Shown here: in pieces, positions 22,690 through 34,185 of the stretch
Numbering within the stretch: position 1 is the stretch's first letter
Layout: every line of letters begins with the position of its first letter
Assembly: GCF_010093815.1 (NCBI RefSeq)
Contig: NW_022985555.1
Coordinates: 1,303,727 to 1,367,726, forward strand
DNA: 64,000 nucleotides
Reading direction: 5' to 3'
Origin: Pseudovirgaria hyperparasitica
Lineage: Eukaryota > Ascomycota > Dothideomycetes > Acrospermales > Acrospermaceae
Position numbers and translations under genes: made by a program
Notes under the pieces: generated by a model
What the model saw: the letters and a program-made list of their open reading frames with translations, nothing else
Databases searched by the model: none
Told to the model about the DNA's origin: nothing

Positions 22690-24591
22690 ATGTCTTTTCC
22701 AGCGTGGGTTTCTGGTAACTCGAATAAGCAAGGTCGGTCCAATACTGGACTCGGTCGGGGCAGCGTACCAACAGCCAAGAAACCAAAGTCGCGTCCTCCA
22801 AGAAGCTTGAGAGATAACATTGGCTTTTTACAGCGCACATTACCGAAATATGCTGGTCCATACAGTGTGAGTCAAGGCGTCGATTTCACTCCTTGGTAGT
22901 ATATCCGTTGATGCCGAATATAGGTCGGATGCATGGACATCGAAGTCCCCGTCCGCGACCCGCGCCATATCTCAGACATCACTCGCGGTGGCGTGCGCAT
23001 TTTAAAGCTCGACACCATCTTGATGACAGTCTACTACCCGTCAATCATCGGTACTGGCTCTGGACCAGATCCCTCAGGACGAAAGCACTGGTCACGTGCG
23101 ACCTGGCTGTCGCGGCCGCGAGTGCGTATGGCGAAAGGGTACGGTGATTTCGCTGGATTGGGTACGGCTGCCGTGCCCTTCTTTACGGCGACTACCATGT
23201 ACACCAAACTTCCGGCCTTCAGAAATCCACCGTTGGCAAAGCACTGGACACCGCATTCTAATGCGCGGCATGAGGGTTGGAAGGTGAAAAACGAAGTTAG
23301 CGAGCCGCCAGAAGGATATCCCCATGAACCGGTCTTTCCGTTGATGATGTTTAGCCATGGGCTTGGAGGCACCAGAACGTGTTACTCAAGTGTATGTGGC
23401 GAGTTCGCCAGCCATGGATTCGTTGTGTGTGCTATCGAGCATAGGGACGGTTCGGCGCCCAGAACCTTTGTGAATAGGACCAAGGAATCGCGTGACCAGG
23501 AGAAGAACGGCAAATCTGAGCCCAACGGCATGGCGCATCGTGCGGGCACAGGTGTAAATCGAGCGGAGCTTAAGAAGGAGAAAGTAGGATACGACATGAT
23601 AGACTATATCTGGCCTAAAGGCAACCCGTACGATACAAGTCCATCGAACGACCAAGGCGTGGACACGCAATTGCGACAGGACCAGATCAAATTCCGCATG
23701 GCTGAGATCGAGGAGGCCTACTGGGTATTGAGCGAACTAGAGAAAGGCGACGGCGAAATGATTGCACAAAGAAATCTTCGGCGGAAAGGAAACGTGGGAT
23801 CAAGCTCCCGTGGTTTAGAGGGTATCAACTGGAATGAATGGAAAGGGCGTTTCGATATCAAGGATGTCACCATGGTGGGTCATTCCTTCGGTGCTGCCAC
23901 CACAATCGAAATTCTGCGCAACAGAACCAAGATGAACTGGGTTTCACAAGGCATTATCTTGGATATTTGGGGCGCGCCACTAGGGCCATCCGCGGAAGAC
24001 CCGGAACATCGGATCAATGCTCCTTTATTAGGGGTCAACAGTGAGGCATTTATGTACTGGCAGCAGAACTTCGATACTGTTCAGAAGTTATGCCAAGAAG
24101 CCAAAGACCAGGATGCACCGACGTGGCTCTTGACTGTCCGTGGAACAGTCCATATCTCACAGTCTGACTTTGCCATCTTGTTTCCACACATCCTTGCCGT
24201 GCTTCTCAAGATGACAGTCAATCCCCGGCGGGCTCTCGACTTGAACATCAACGCCAGCCTCGAATTCTTGTGTCAGGTAATGCCACGCCGCCACGTTGAA
24301 GTCGTTAGTCGTGCCTTTGAAGACGAGAAAGTGCTGGCCATCGAACCGATTGATAAATTACCAGAAGAGCGCAAACCAAAAGACGAGAGGTATTTAGCTG
24401 CACGGCTTGAGGCCAAGCCACGTGAGATTCGCGCGAGGCTTCTACCGAAGTTTGAAAGGAAGAAGAAAAGGATTCAAAAGGAGTTTGGAACGTCTGATTA
24501 CAGTGAGATCTGGATGCATAATTCTTCCAGCCAGGGGTGTTTGCAGATATATAAAGAGAAACAGGGAAAGGGATGGTGTGACGGTCCTTGA
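22690..24591 (+). CDS. PAF-acetylhydrolase-like lipase (alpha/beta hydrolase)
   Basis: Member of the plasma/type-II platelet-activating-factor acetylhydrolase family, which removes short or oxidised acyl chains from phospholipids. Two exons: 22690-22866 and 22924-24591, with a 57-bp intron (GTGAGT..ATATAG); 614 aa. The nucleophile elbow GHSFG has S380. Upstream FSHGLGGTRTCYSSVCGEFA forms the oxyanion region, and RGTVHISQSDF supplies the likely catalytic His. The segment between about 165 and 345 is long and charged, and the C-terminus carries a basic tail (about 560-614), so the protein is longer than animal enzymes, as is usual in fungi. No clear signal peptide (MSFPAWVSGNSNKQGRSN), so it is probably intracellular. 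The exact substrate is unknown. Confidence 0.9.
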
Positions 24592-24791
24592 GAGTTTATC
24601 AGAGCGTGATCACTTCTATGAAAAAGATACCGAACAGAGCAAAATTAATAACTTCAAGATCGATTCCACTGCTCTAGGCCTTCTCTGGACCAAGGTATCA
24701 GCCTCGAAGCTAGCACATCCTGGACTCCAGCCGTCAAAACAAATGCTGTTCTCATTCACTCCGCACCGTGCACCGCTCGAACAAACTCCTA

Positions 24792-26194
24792 TCAGTATTT
24801 CGTCAAGACCGGAGAGCCAGCACATGGCGGTTGGGAGAATTTGGTTTGCACAAACACCTTCTGCATGCCATCCTCCTTCTTCTCGAATTTGTAATAGACC
24901 TGATCCATCTGCGAGATGTCTACCCGGTGAGACACCATCTTGAGCGGATCGATACTGCCATCCTGGATCATCTTAAGAAGTTTCTCCCAGTACAGATGGA
25001 CTGGAGCCTGTCCATTGCCGATAAGTCGAATACCACGCTCCATCAAACTGCCGATATTGAAATGGTTGGTCTTCAGTCCAGTATCAGCTGTCGAATGAAG
25101 ATTTGAAAGTTGGGCAGAACACTTACATAACCAGCATAAACTCCTGTAATACCACACCGCCCGTAATTCTTCACACTTTCAATCATCTCATTCACTATCT
25201 CGCTCGTATCCGTCTCCAGCCCCATTTGCATCTCGAACCAGTGCGCCCATCCCTTTGTATACTCGCCCGCTACACATTCCAGCGCCACGTCTGGGCCTCG
25301 CCCATCACACATCTCTTTCAATCTCCGCACCACACTAGTGCCCTTAGGCAGATTCTTGAAATCGATGAGCTCAGTCTTCGGATGCCTCTCTTTGATATAA
25401 TCAAGTCGCCAATTGCTATCAATGACAATGACTCGCTTTGCTCCGTTCATAAAACTGAAATCGACGCACATTTGCCCGATTGGGCCCGCGCCCCATATGG
25501 CAACAGTGTCCCCCTCTTTGACACCTGTATCAACAACGCAATTCCAGCTTGTCGCAATCACATCGCTCAGATAAAGACCTTTCTCGTCTGGCACATCATC
25601 CGGCAATTTGAGCAGGTTTACATCACCGCAGGGCACGCGCACATACTCAGCTTGTCCGCCAGCGAACCCTCCCGTGAAATGTGAATACCCAAACATACCT
25701 GCTGTACGCCCGCCGTACATGGCATCCTCGAGGGTATTCGCATTCGTTTTCTCGCACTGACTGCTCAGCTTCTGTTTACAGTAATAACAATCGCCACACG
25801 CGATCTGGAAGCTCGCCACCACGCGGTCGCCCTTATTCAGACCAGTACGGCCGGCGTCGGCACCCATGCTGTCAATAACACCACAGAACTCATGACCCAG
25901 GATATCGCCTTTCTTCATCTCGACAATGGCTCCGTGCAGCAGGTGCAGGTCGGAGCCGCATACTGTGCTACCAGTAACTTTCAGAATCACGTCTCGCGGC
26001 TCGATGACGACGGGTTTTTTGGCAGTCACCATCTTGACGCTGTTCTTGCCAGCCCATACGAGCGCTTGCATTGTCTCCGTATCGTCGCCGGCGCCGGGTG
26101 TGAGAGATGGGTTTGTGACATCTTGCGCGGTGATCGCGGAGCCGGAGTGCCCGAGGGCGGATTCAAGAGCGTAAGCGGCTTGAGACAGAGCCAT
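24792..26194 (-). CDS. Zinc-dependent alcohol dehydrogenase (MDR, formaldehyde-dehydrogenase-like)
   Basis: NAD(P)-dependent dehydrogenase. Exons 26194-25127 and 25070-24792; 448 aa. The acceptor is placed at ACTGAAG before ACC, so the join reads GVYAGY-TNHFNIGSLMERG, the usual family sequence; a nearer CAG acceptor would break the frame. Catalytic zinc ligands are C79 (VCGSD) and H101-E102 (LGHEF). Structural zinc cysteines are C133, C136, C139 and C147 (CGDCYYCKQKLSSQC). The cofactor loop is WGAGPIGQM. The spacing resembles glutathione-independent formaldehyde/threonine-type dehydrogenases, so the substrate is uncertain. It converges with the lipase gene, with 200 bp between the stops. The first 35 or so residues are an extension before the catalytic fold. 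Confidence 0.92.
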
Positions 26195-26973
26195 TCTGAA
26201 CAGGAGGATTTGGATGCAGTTTGAGAAGACGGAAAGAGAACAGGAGCTTGGGCAGGAGGTAAATGTATAAGGTAGCTAGGTAACACTTAACCTGACTGGG
26301 GAATCGGGACGCAAATGCTGTCTAGAGAGGGCAATGACACTACAATGACATCGCTCGCTTGTGTCTTTCAAGGGGGCGACAAGGCGTAAACATTATAGGG
26401 CGACGTGCCTGCCGGTCAAGTCCCATCCCTAGTATACTCTCGTCATGTAGCTTTATTCAAATCCTGCACGTCATGATCTTGCGGCGCCTTATCATATATG
26501 CGCATCCCTGGCATAAAGTATGAAATCCACATGTGCCATCTAGTAATCAAATACTAATGGTGTGGATATGGGATTTCGTCAGAATCCCATGGTCAGAACA
26601 CCAGATCTCGATGGTGGGGTCATGCGGAATCCTGATGGCAATTTGACGTCATACGCACGTTTTGGCGGGGGCGGGACGGACCACAGGGGTCGCGCAATAG
26701 TGGATCGCATTAAAACATGTTCATTCATGGCTCGGCTCCTGCTTATGCCATAGCGATTGTGGATGGCAAAGTCTTCCGGACATGGAGCACAGTCACATCA
26801 TAGAACAGTTGTTTTCATGAATATTATAAACTCGTGGATGGCCTTGAAAGAACAAATGTATGAAGGGTCAATTATATGTACGAACGGATGATCTGTCAGG
26901 CGTCCGGCACACGCTGAAAGAAACGCTGAACAAGTCTGACCACCCAGAAGAAACTCCATACCTATTATATCAT
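26195..26973. other. Intergenic region
   Basis: 779 bp between the start of the dehydrogenase and the 3' end of the secreted-protein gene, both on the minus strand. A frame at 26562-26753 is short and featureless. Nothing else is visible. Confidence 0.5.
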
Positions 26974-27948
26974 CTACTCCTCGCCGACATACATGAAAGA
27001 TACTCCCATGATGTCGTCGTATTTCCCATCGTGTTTCAACGCTTTAGCCGAATCATACGTTACAGAGTATTGCAATTTATCGCCAACTTTGATGATACCG
27101 AGATCCTTGCACTGAGAACCTCCTGAGACGTGGGCAAGCCCATCAGAACTAACAAAATTCGCATTCGCCCCGTACGATTGCTCTGAAATGCAGATGTGCT
27201 GGTCATTGAGACTCAAGGTAGAGTTAAGTCCACCATCATGAACGTGGGACTTGGCCACTAACAAGCGTCCTGCTACAGTGGATGTCCATGAGTCCGAATC
27301 ATATGTGGAGATGCCAGGGACCAAAGTAACATCGCCATCTCCGCATGGTGCTCCTATGTTCGTCCAAAGTAGCTGCGCCTTGTGATACTTGATGCCTTCT
27401 GGACTATTCTTTGGAATCCATTCGTAGTGCACGGAGATCTGGACTTCTTTGTCTTCGCCCGATTCGTTCATTATCTCGACAACGTTGGTCCACTCTGCGT
27501 CTTTGCTGACATAGTAGCCCCAGGGGCCATGCTCGTCCAGCCGCCACTCAGGACGCTCATTGCCGGAAGTGAAGAATAGATCTCCAGCCATATTACCACA
27601 GACCGCATCTACCTCTTTGTTGTTGAACTGCATGAAATGGTGTAGCCAGACACCAGAATCCCAATTTGCGGGAGTACCATCAAGATAGGTGAGGTCGGCT
27701 TGCATGGCGACGATGTAGCAGTCTGTGCATGGCTTTGAAGCGTCTGTCTCTGGTGGAAAGGATGACATGGAATGGCGAGCTAATTGATACGTTGAAACAT
27801 CCTTTCGAGTCTGCAGATCCTCGATCATCGAGCCAGCACCATACGTTATAGTGGTCTTTCGAAGCGGCGATGTCGATTTGGGTCCATGTGCAGCACTAAA
27901 CGGCGCCTGCGTCAGAAGAAGACTCAAGAATAGAAGAAAGTACGCCAT
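26974..27948 (-). CDS. Secreted protein with PHM/SURNod19-like histidine pattern
   Basis: Intronless, 324 aa from the ATG at 27948. The start is chosen because MAYFLLFLSLLLTQAPFSAA is a clear signal peptide and a TATA-like CATATAAAG at about 28036-28044 lies upstream of it; an earlier in-frame ATG (28035) falls on that element. The mature part has paired histidines in GVWLHHFMQF (H103, H104), the GNERPEW segment, a second histidine pair in KSHVHDGG (H235, H237), six or so Cys and a Met near the end (IMGVSFMYV). This order resembles copper type-II monooxygenase (PHM) and plant SURNod19 proteins, but the resemblance is from memory and partial. An extracellular copper-binding protein is a hypothesis; no enzymatic role is assigned. 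Confidence 0.82.
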   Translation of the reverse strand: MAYFLLFLSLLLTQAPFSAAHGPKSTSPLRKTTITYGAGSMIEDLQTRKDVSTYQLARHSMSSFPPETDASKPCTDCYIVAMQADLTYLDGTPANWDSGVWLHHFMQFNNKEVDAVCGNMAGDLFFTSGNERPEWRLDEHGPWGYYVSKDAEWTNVVEIMNESGEDKEVQISVHYEWIPKNSPEGIKYHKAQLLWTNIGAPCGDGDVTLVPGISTYDSDSWTSTVAGRLLVAKSHVHDGGLNSTLSLNDQHICISEQSYGANANFVSSDGLAHVSGGSQCKDLGIIKVGDKLQYSVTYDSAKALKHDGKYDDIMGVSFMYVGEE

Positions 27949-28671
27949 GTTGGTGTCTAAAGAAATTGGGAGATATTTTGAAGAGTGATATGGCTGGATA
28001 TTGTGATGACCATCTGCAAGTACGAAGAACGGCATCTTTATATGATTATAATCTATTTGATCAAGCAGTAGTACGTGCCTCAACTGCGTCTGTATCTCAG
28101 CACTATGTTTCAGCCATACTTCCGGATATTGGCTGAATGGCTGAACTGCAGCAACGCTTTATCAGCTGCAGAGTTTACTAAAATATTGACAAGCTATGAA
28201 TAGTTGCACTGAGATGTTGAAAATATTACAGAACATTAGAAAAACGTACTTTGTTTTTTCCACTTACTCAATACAGAAATGGTACGATGCAAGAGTTCGC
28301 TTATGCAGCAAGCCACAAATCTATTCTGGGATACGTCGCGTGGCAGCCTTGTAGACCTCGTGCCAACGCTGCGAGACTCTTGAGCTAATGATGTCTCATT
28401 GGTGGATAAATTGAATGCGCTTCATGATCATGTCCACTTTTTGGTTTGTTGTGTGTAAAGGTAGGGGCTGATGCCTTTACCCCTGACAACTGACGGGGGT
28501 TAAGTCGAGGCTGACAATTCAGTGCAGAAGCTTGAAGAAATGCCCAAATCAATACACTATATAAACAACACCACGATTCTCAAATGTATCGATTTCAGTG
28601 TCGACCAACTTCGGGCTATTCGCAGTCATACTCTTCACTCTATTCCAACAAGTGACCCTACAAGCATCAAC
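27949..28671. promoter_or_regulatory. Divergent upstream region with TATA boxes and STRE-like sites
   Basis: Shared upstream region of the secreted protein (minus) and the small CaaX peptide gene (plus). A TATATAAA box at 28559-28566 lies about 110 bp before the plus-strand ATG. Close by (about 28463-28502) are GGTAGGGGCTG, TACCCCTGAC and GACGGGGGTTAA; AGGGG/CCCCT is the core of fungal stress-response elements, here partly arranged as inverted copies. One TGAAACA word (pheromone-response-like, on the minus strand) is present near 28104. Site function is inferred from short words only. Confidence 0.45.
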
Positions 28672-28999
28672 ATGAAGTCCACAACTCTTCTTACATCTAC
28701 TCTCATGCTCGTCATGGCCAAACCTATTCTGACAGCGCCTATCACAGTCGAAGACAATCAATCTGCCTCTATCCAGGAGCGTGAAGCCACCGACCTTACA
28801 ACAGAGGCGACAGGTCCAAACGGATCACAGGACTGGCTTACGCCAAGGTCCGATCATAGTGCAGATACTGAGAATCCCCAAAGGTGAGGGTCAGATAATG
28901 CTGCACGTGGCTGCTACATACTGTTAATGCCTAAACAGAGAACCACTCGAAGAAAGGGATCAAACATCGAAAGGATGGTACTATTGCTGCGTTATGTAG
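28672..28999 (+). CDS. Small secreted peptide precursor ending in a CaaX box after splicing
   Basis: Two exons: 28672-28883 and 28939-28999, separated by a 55-bp intron (GTGAGG..CCTAAACAG) in matching phase; 90 aa. The N-terminus MKSTTLLTSTLMLVMAKPILTAP looks like a signal peptide. The middle is acidic and Ser/Thr-rich, without conserved domains. Exon 2 ends SKGWYYCCVM and a stop; the last four residues, CCVM, form a farnesylation-type CaaX box, and the aromatic-Cys ending resembles the a-type lipopeptide pheromones of filamentous ascomycetes (for example the YCVVM ending of Neurospora). Unspliced, the frame ends after 71 codons without CaaX. A TATATAAA box precedes it. Pheromone identity is a hypothesis; a signal peptide with CaaX is unusual. 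Confidence 0.55.
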
Positions 29000-29131
29000 A
29001 GATATCGAAGAGACGGTGGCACATAAATATACTCTGAACAACTCCACTACATCCAAGTGCCAGATACCCGTGACAGCCATACGTGAATAGCAACATAAGC
29101 CCTCGACAAAAGGTCTACTACCCTCATCTAG

Positions 29132-29497
29132 CTACTTAGCGACTCCCAAAGCGCAAGCCCCCCGACCGCCCGAGGAAACAGCATCCGCGCAGCCATCAAC
29201 GAACGCATTGGACTCCTCCAACACATCCACAACCCTAGCTCCATCAGGCCTCGTAGTATCCATAATCACACCCTCCCTCTCCAACAGCGCCAGAATCTTA
29301 TTGCTCGGTTCCAGTATCAGTGTCCACATCCAGATCCATTCAACAGGCATGATGCCTACTGCAGTGGGCCATAGCTTCCATGGTAGTGCGCAGGGCGACT
29401 CTTTGTGTTCGATATAGGCCACGTCGCTGCATATCAAGACGGTAGCGAAGTCACTCAAGGGCACAGGGCGTGAAAGTTTCCAGCAGACTAGGTTCAT
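29132..29497 (-). CDS. Hypothetical protein or 3' exon
   Basis: Open frame of up to 121 aa on the minus strand (WIWMWTLILEPSNKILALLE, TTRPDGARVVDVLEESNAF). It is probably the last exon of a gene: just upstream, 29630-29530 carries a second open frame (MPPHCPPILRGIAMTSPFFK) and a GTACGC..AACCTAG stretch (29547-29498) looks like an intron, but that splice does not keep the long frame. I recognise no family. Cysteines are present but no signal peptide. It could also be spurious. Confidence 0.3.
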   Translation of the reverse strand: MNLVCWKLSRPVPLSDFATVLICSDVAYIEHKESPCALPWKLWPTAVGIMPVEWIWMWTLILEPSNKILALLEREGVIMDTTRPDGARVVDVLEESNAFVDGCADAVSSGGRGACALGVAK

Positions 29498-32400
29498 TTA
29501 TTAGTGGCGACGTGATCGGACCCGAGGATGGTAGCGTACATTAAAGGAAGGGGTCGGTAGGCGGTAGTCATGGACTTGTCTTTGAAGAAGGGGCTGGTCA
29601 TGGCAATGCCTCGGAGGATTGGAGGGCAGTGGGGTGGCATGAATACGTCGCCGAGAAACGCTGATCAGTGTTAGTGGTTTAAAAAATAAGTTAAGGGTGG
29701 TGGTTTGAGATCGATGGTGTGACGAACTCCTGGTCTAGTATTCTCGCGATTCAAGAGAGATAACGGGTTCTATGATCTATCAAACCTGATTGATGGTACA
29801 GTTAGTATGGCGATAGTGAAAGGGCATGAACTAGAGCGTAAATATGCTATATATGCTTGGAAGTGCCTAGATAGGACTCGAAGGACCGTATCAGCCCGGC
29901 TTCCAGAGGATACCCCCGGTGCGATAGTACCAACCACAAGGACCTAGTCATCTTGGAGGTAGCTTTGCGGCTATCGTATGTGCCTCTGGAAATAAAACGT
30001 ACGACAAGAAGATTCCAGACGGAGTCGAACAGGTCGTTAACGATGTTAACGATACAAACGGCGTGAAATGGATGAGTTGGGCGGATGGGGTGAAAAGGGC
30101 GAAAGGGGCGAACAGAGCTACCCCTAAGCCTCCACCTATCGGATCCAGAGTCCGCTTAGAACGAAAGCCGTCGAACAGGACCTACATATACGACTGGCTG
30201 TGGCGTGTCTTACTTCTTACTGAATATACGAGACTAGTTTTTTTTACAACGGGGTGCAACTAGTTTGCTCAGTTTCATTGTATTGTCAGATGACAATAAC
30301 TTTGTCGGTCGGAATGTATATGAGTCAACGCCGTGTCATGCGCAAGGCCACATGTTTATTGCAACGTGAACACGTCAATTCCCTCTGAAAACAGTGGCAT
30401 TAATAGCCTTCGTGTGCTGCTATGTGACATGGCTTGCGTAACTGACCACTTTTCACAAGTCCTCACTACCCTGATACATGCTGATAACGACCTCTATTGT
30501 CTCTTTGTGTAGAATCAGTGAATAGGCTGCTCACGCGGCTTACCTACCCTGCAAAGCTGATCGTCTCCTTGATCCATGAGCTCCGGTATTTTGCTGCCGA
30601 CCCTACCTTTCAGCAACAGCTCTCGCGCCTGATCCATCACGATGATGATCTTGTTCATTACGAAATACATGTGCAAAGAAGTCCTCTATCAACTTGATTT
30701 GTCAAATCTATCCCCAGCAGTGCACAAGGTTTGCAAGTTTGATGCGATGTTTTGTGCTCGTCCATTGTCAGCGCGGCGTTGACCTTCCTGAGGTATCTAC
30801 GGTGATGTTCGTCATCAACACCAATCCGCAATGTGTGTCATCATCGCTTACGCAGCAATTTTTTGCATATGAAGTTCGATTGGCAGCCCTTTCTCCTAAT
30901 CGGTAAAGCCAGATTGAAGAGAGAAGCCATCAGTCCTTTGAAGATGCTGGACCACCAGTCAATCGAGATGTAAGATATCTGTGTAGTAGAGTCTCTAAAG
31001 CAAAGAGAATATGCTATATATACCTATCGGCCCCCTATCGAGTAGTGGGACTGGAGAGCTACCCGGCAGTCTACCATCCACTGGTGGTGAATGGGAGGCC
31101 GTGCTTAATGTATCATGTCTATTAATCGGGCTAGAGACTTGCATTAGTATCCTGCCCGGCAAAGTACACTTCACCATATGGATTGTTTGGTATCCTAGGT
31201 AGGTATAAAGTCAGCCTCGATTGCATCAAAAACAGAGACAGAAAAATGGACGTCTTCATATCCCTTCTCTAAGCGAATTGCCACCGGAATGGTCAGCAGA
31301 GGAGTGATGCGCGAACATCTCCTTTCCGTTGAATGCTTGTTGAAAACGGTAATCGAGCTCATCATCAAGGTTGCTGTTTCCCCTATTTTCTGTCAGTGCC
31401 CCCAATGGTGAATATCACGAAAACTATCCCGTGATTTCCTAATTGACATTCTGTTACATCACAATCATATCAATATCGCCGACAAATAAGGTAGTAAAGG
31501 CGAGCAATGTTTGGCCTAATTCAATACCACGTAGCATATATGACGGGTTTGGACTTCGGAGGCATACACAATCGATCCTAGAAGTGAGCTCAACAAGCTC
31601 TGCACAATATCAGTATAGGTACTGTCACCAACTAGGGCTACTAACCATCATCACCGTGCACAGCAGTACACAACTATTACGCCACAATTTTCTCTGTCCG
31701 GGGGCGACACCATACATAATGTTCCGAACAAATTCCAGTTGCACATAATTTTTCCAGATAAACCTTATCAGCGCAGAAGGTGCTGCAGAATGTAAAACCA
31801 AAAGAGCACGGACGTACCTATACTGATGGTATATATACAAACCAGCCGCTTCAAAAGCTATAAACCTCGCACCACAAGTTGGTTAAGTACCCGGTAGGCT
31901 CATTCACAACCCAAATCCCGCGTTTAGTTATCTACTGAGTCTGCAACGGTATGTATACATTATCATCTCCCGAAGATGCTGATCATCATTAGCAAAGCGC
32001 ATACTCATGGAATGGTTCTCCTGTCCATTATCGCCTAACAGAGATTCATGAAATCTAAGGCGCCCTTGACTCGTTGTTAATCTCCTGGGCAAACAGACAT
32101 TGTAAGGCATTCCATAGTTCTGAGTACCGCGAGAAAGGCGAGGATGAATGAATATCGCAGCAGGATGAACACGGTATAATACATGCCCATCTGTCAACGT
32201 GTCCTTACCCGTCACTCCCATTCACTCACTTGCTACACAACCTTGTGGTCTTATTTGTGGCTGTGACTGCCAGTCCTCATGGCGCATATATAACGCCCCA
32301 GCGCCAAAATTGACATTAACCATCGCCGCTGCACAAACCCCTAGATAGCATCTCAGAGAAGACAACAGCATTACTGGAACGATCAACCAGGAGGTCCATG

Positions 32401-33892
32401 TTGTTACACCCTCGTGTGCCCGTTCTTTGCATTCTCATCCACAAACCACCTCGCTTCTGCCAACTTTACCATCACGCGCACAGTGCATTCATCTATGCAT
32501 GACACCCATTTACGCTCATCGTCAGTCCAGGATCATACTGCTCATCATCACCACGACGCCTAAGTCCGAGCGCACTGATCACCAAAGAAAGTGTAAAAGG
32601 GCAAGCATTCATACAGACCTTTGCTTGGGATAGAGGGACATGTCGCCTGCTAAATGCTATTGGTAACGAACATTAGTGGTAAGCGAACATGAGTGGTAAC
32701 GAACATAAACTGGTCACTGTTGTCCTGAGCTCAAGATCTAGAGTGAGAGGTACGTTTGTGAGGAAGGCACGAAACGCACGAATGTATGAGGAGAGATGAG
32801 AGTATATATACACTTCCAAAGTCATCTCGCCACTTGCCCGGCATATTACAGATCTCTCGTCTAATCTGCTTCACTTCCATTCAATGTTGGATTTTTTCCA
32901 GGTGTATGGTGGGGTCATGGCGTTTTTATTGATGTTTACTATCACTCGAACATACGGCTACTCATTCACTATGCTTGAAACACATATCGCCGGCCGACGC
33001 GGACATATATATATATTTATATAGATTCCCGCGCATTATACTCAGGAAATTGTTCGCCCACAGACTGTTCCTCCACCTTAGGAAGCAAGATTACACCCAC
33101 CAGTACCATGACAAAAAGGGGAGAAGAAATCAGTTTCCTCGCTGGTATGTTACAGAAGCATGACACTGTATACACCTACCCACCCAACAGTCCCCACAAC
33201 GTACGACTAGAATGCATACCGGCGGAGAAAAGTAAGAGATCAGTCATCGAATCTTCGAGCTGCCAGGGAAAAGCACTAGTTCAATCGAGCCAGTAAGAGT
33301 GGCATCTCTGGCTGCCACAAGCGCCATGTCTGAATGATCATGTCAAGAGAGATTGCGGCAACCAGAAAGGCCTATTATCAACAGCAAGAACGAAGGGAGA
33401 TGACTGAGTCGGCTTCCCGATCGTAATGAGCACAATAGTCTCAACAGGTGTAGCGGAAGCAATCTGCTGGGTAGCAGCCGATCCAAACTTCTCGGGAGAA
33501 CATGAGATGGCCGATGAAGTGAGAGGACGGCATTCGTCCGAAGGCCACGGTGGGAGATCGATGTCTCCTACTGTAACTGCGAGTCTAACACCTGCGCTTG
33601 AATTTCCACTGCCCAGCGTCCAATTCAGAAATCTAGACTTCCTGGATCCCCTACTTTCCAGAGCTGGGGTGAACATTAGTCAACAAGACTCATACATACT
33701 GCAATATAGCCAACCGGCCATGGGGAGTGAATTTATTTTTCCCTTTCAATGGGCAGTAATTACTGAGTACCTGGTTAGCCCGATTGATTGATCTTAACCT
33801 CAGCGAGTAATGGCCTAGCCCACTGATGTACTTTCTCGAACCAGATCTGTTGCGCATGTCGATGTCCAGATTTGAATACCAATGATAAGTGA
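29498..33892. other. Gene-poor region
   Basis: 4.4 kb without a gene I can support. All open frames are short and lack domains. A triplicated word GTGGTAA(G)CGAACAT occurs at about 32660-32707. An AT run lies at 33006-33022. The minus strand of about 30500-30960 shows coding-like but interrupted amino-acid text (e.g. GVDDEHHRRYLRKVNAALTM) that I could not assign to any family. The region may be decayed genes. Confidence 0.45.
32658..32707. repeat. Short tandem repeat, three copies
   Basis: Three near-identical copies of a 16-18 bp unit with the core GTGGTAACGAACAT: ATTGGTAACGAACATTA, GTGGTAAGCGAACATGA and GTGGTAACGAACATAA. The middle copy has one extra base. No function is apparent. Confidence 0.75.
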
Positions 33893-33900
33893 AAGGTAGA

Positions 33901-34185
33901 GGTTAGAAGGTCCGGGTTAGAAGGTCCGGGTTAGAAGGTCCGGGTTAGAAGGTCCGGGTTAGAAGGTCCGGGTTAGAAGGTCCGGGTTAGAAGGTNNNNN
34001 NNNNNNNNNNNNNNNNNNNNNNNNNNNNNNNNNNNNNNNNNNNNNNNNNNNNNNNNNNNNNNNNNNNNNNNNNNNNNNNNNNNNNNNNNNGTTAGAAGGT
34101 CCGGGTTAGAAGGTCCGGGTTAGAAGGTCCGGGTTAGAAGGTCCGGGTTAGAAGGTCCGGGTTAGAAGGTCCGGGTTAGAAGGTC
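33901..34185. repeat. 14-bp minisatellite interrupted by an assembly gap
   Basis: Perfect head-to-tail copies of GGTTAGAAGGTCCG: 95 bp (6.8 copies) at 33901-33995 and 95 bp at 34091-34185, with 95 unknown bases between. The unit includes GGGTTAG, a permutation of the fungal telomere repeat, across the unit joint. The two halves are not in register if the gap is really 95 bp, so the gap length is probably wrong. It is followed by a short CAGCAGCAACAAC/GGCGACGGCGACGG purine-rich stretch. Confidence 0.95.
33996..34090. other. Assembly gap (95 N)
   Basis: Unknown bases inside the 14-bp tandem array; the array itself is the likely cause of the gap. Confidence 0.98.

Noticed and set aside
33006-33022. 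AT dinucleotide run as a possible origin or centromere-like element
   Set aside because: Too short and no other supporting structure.
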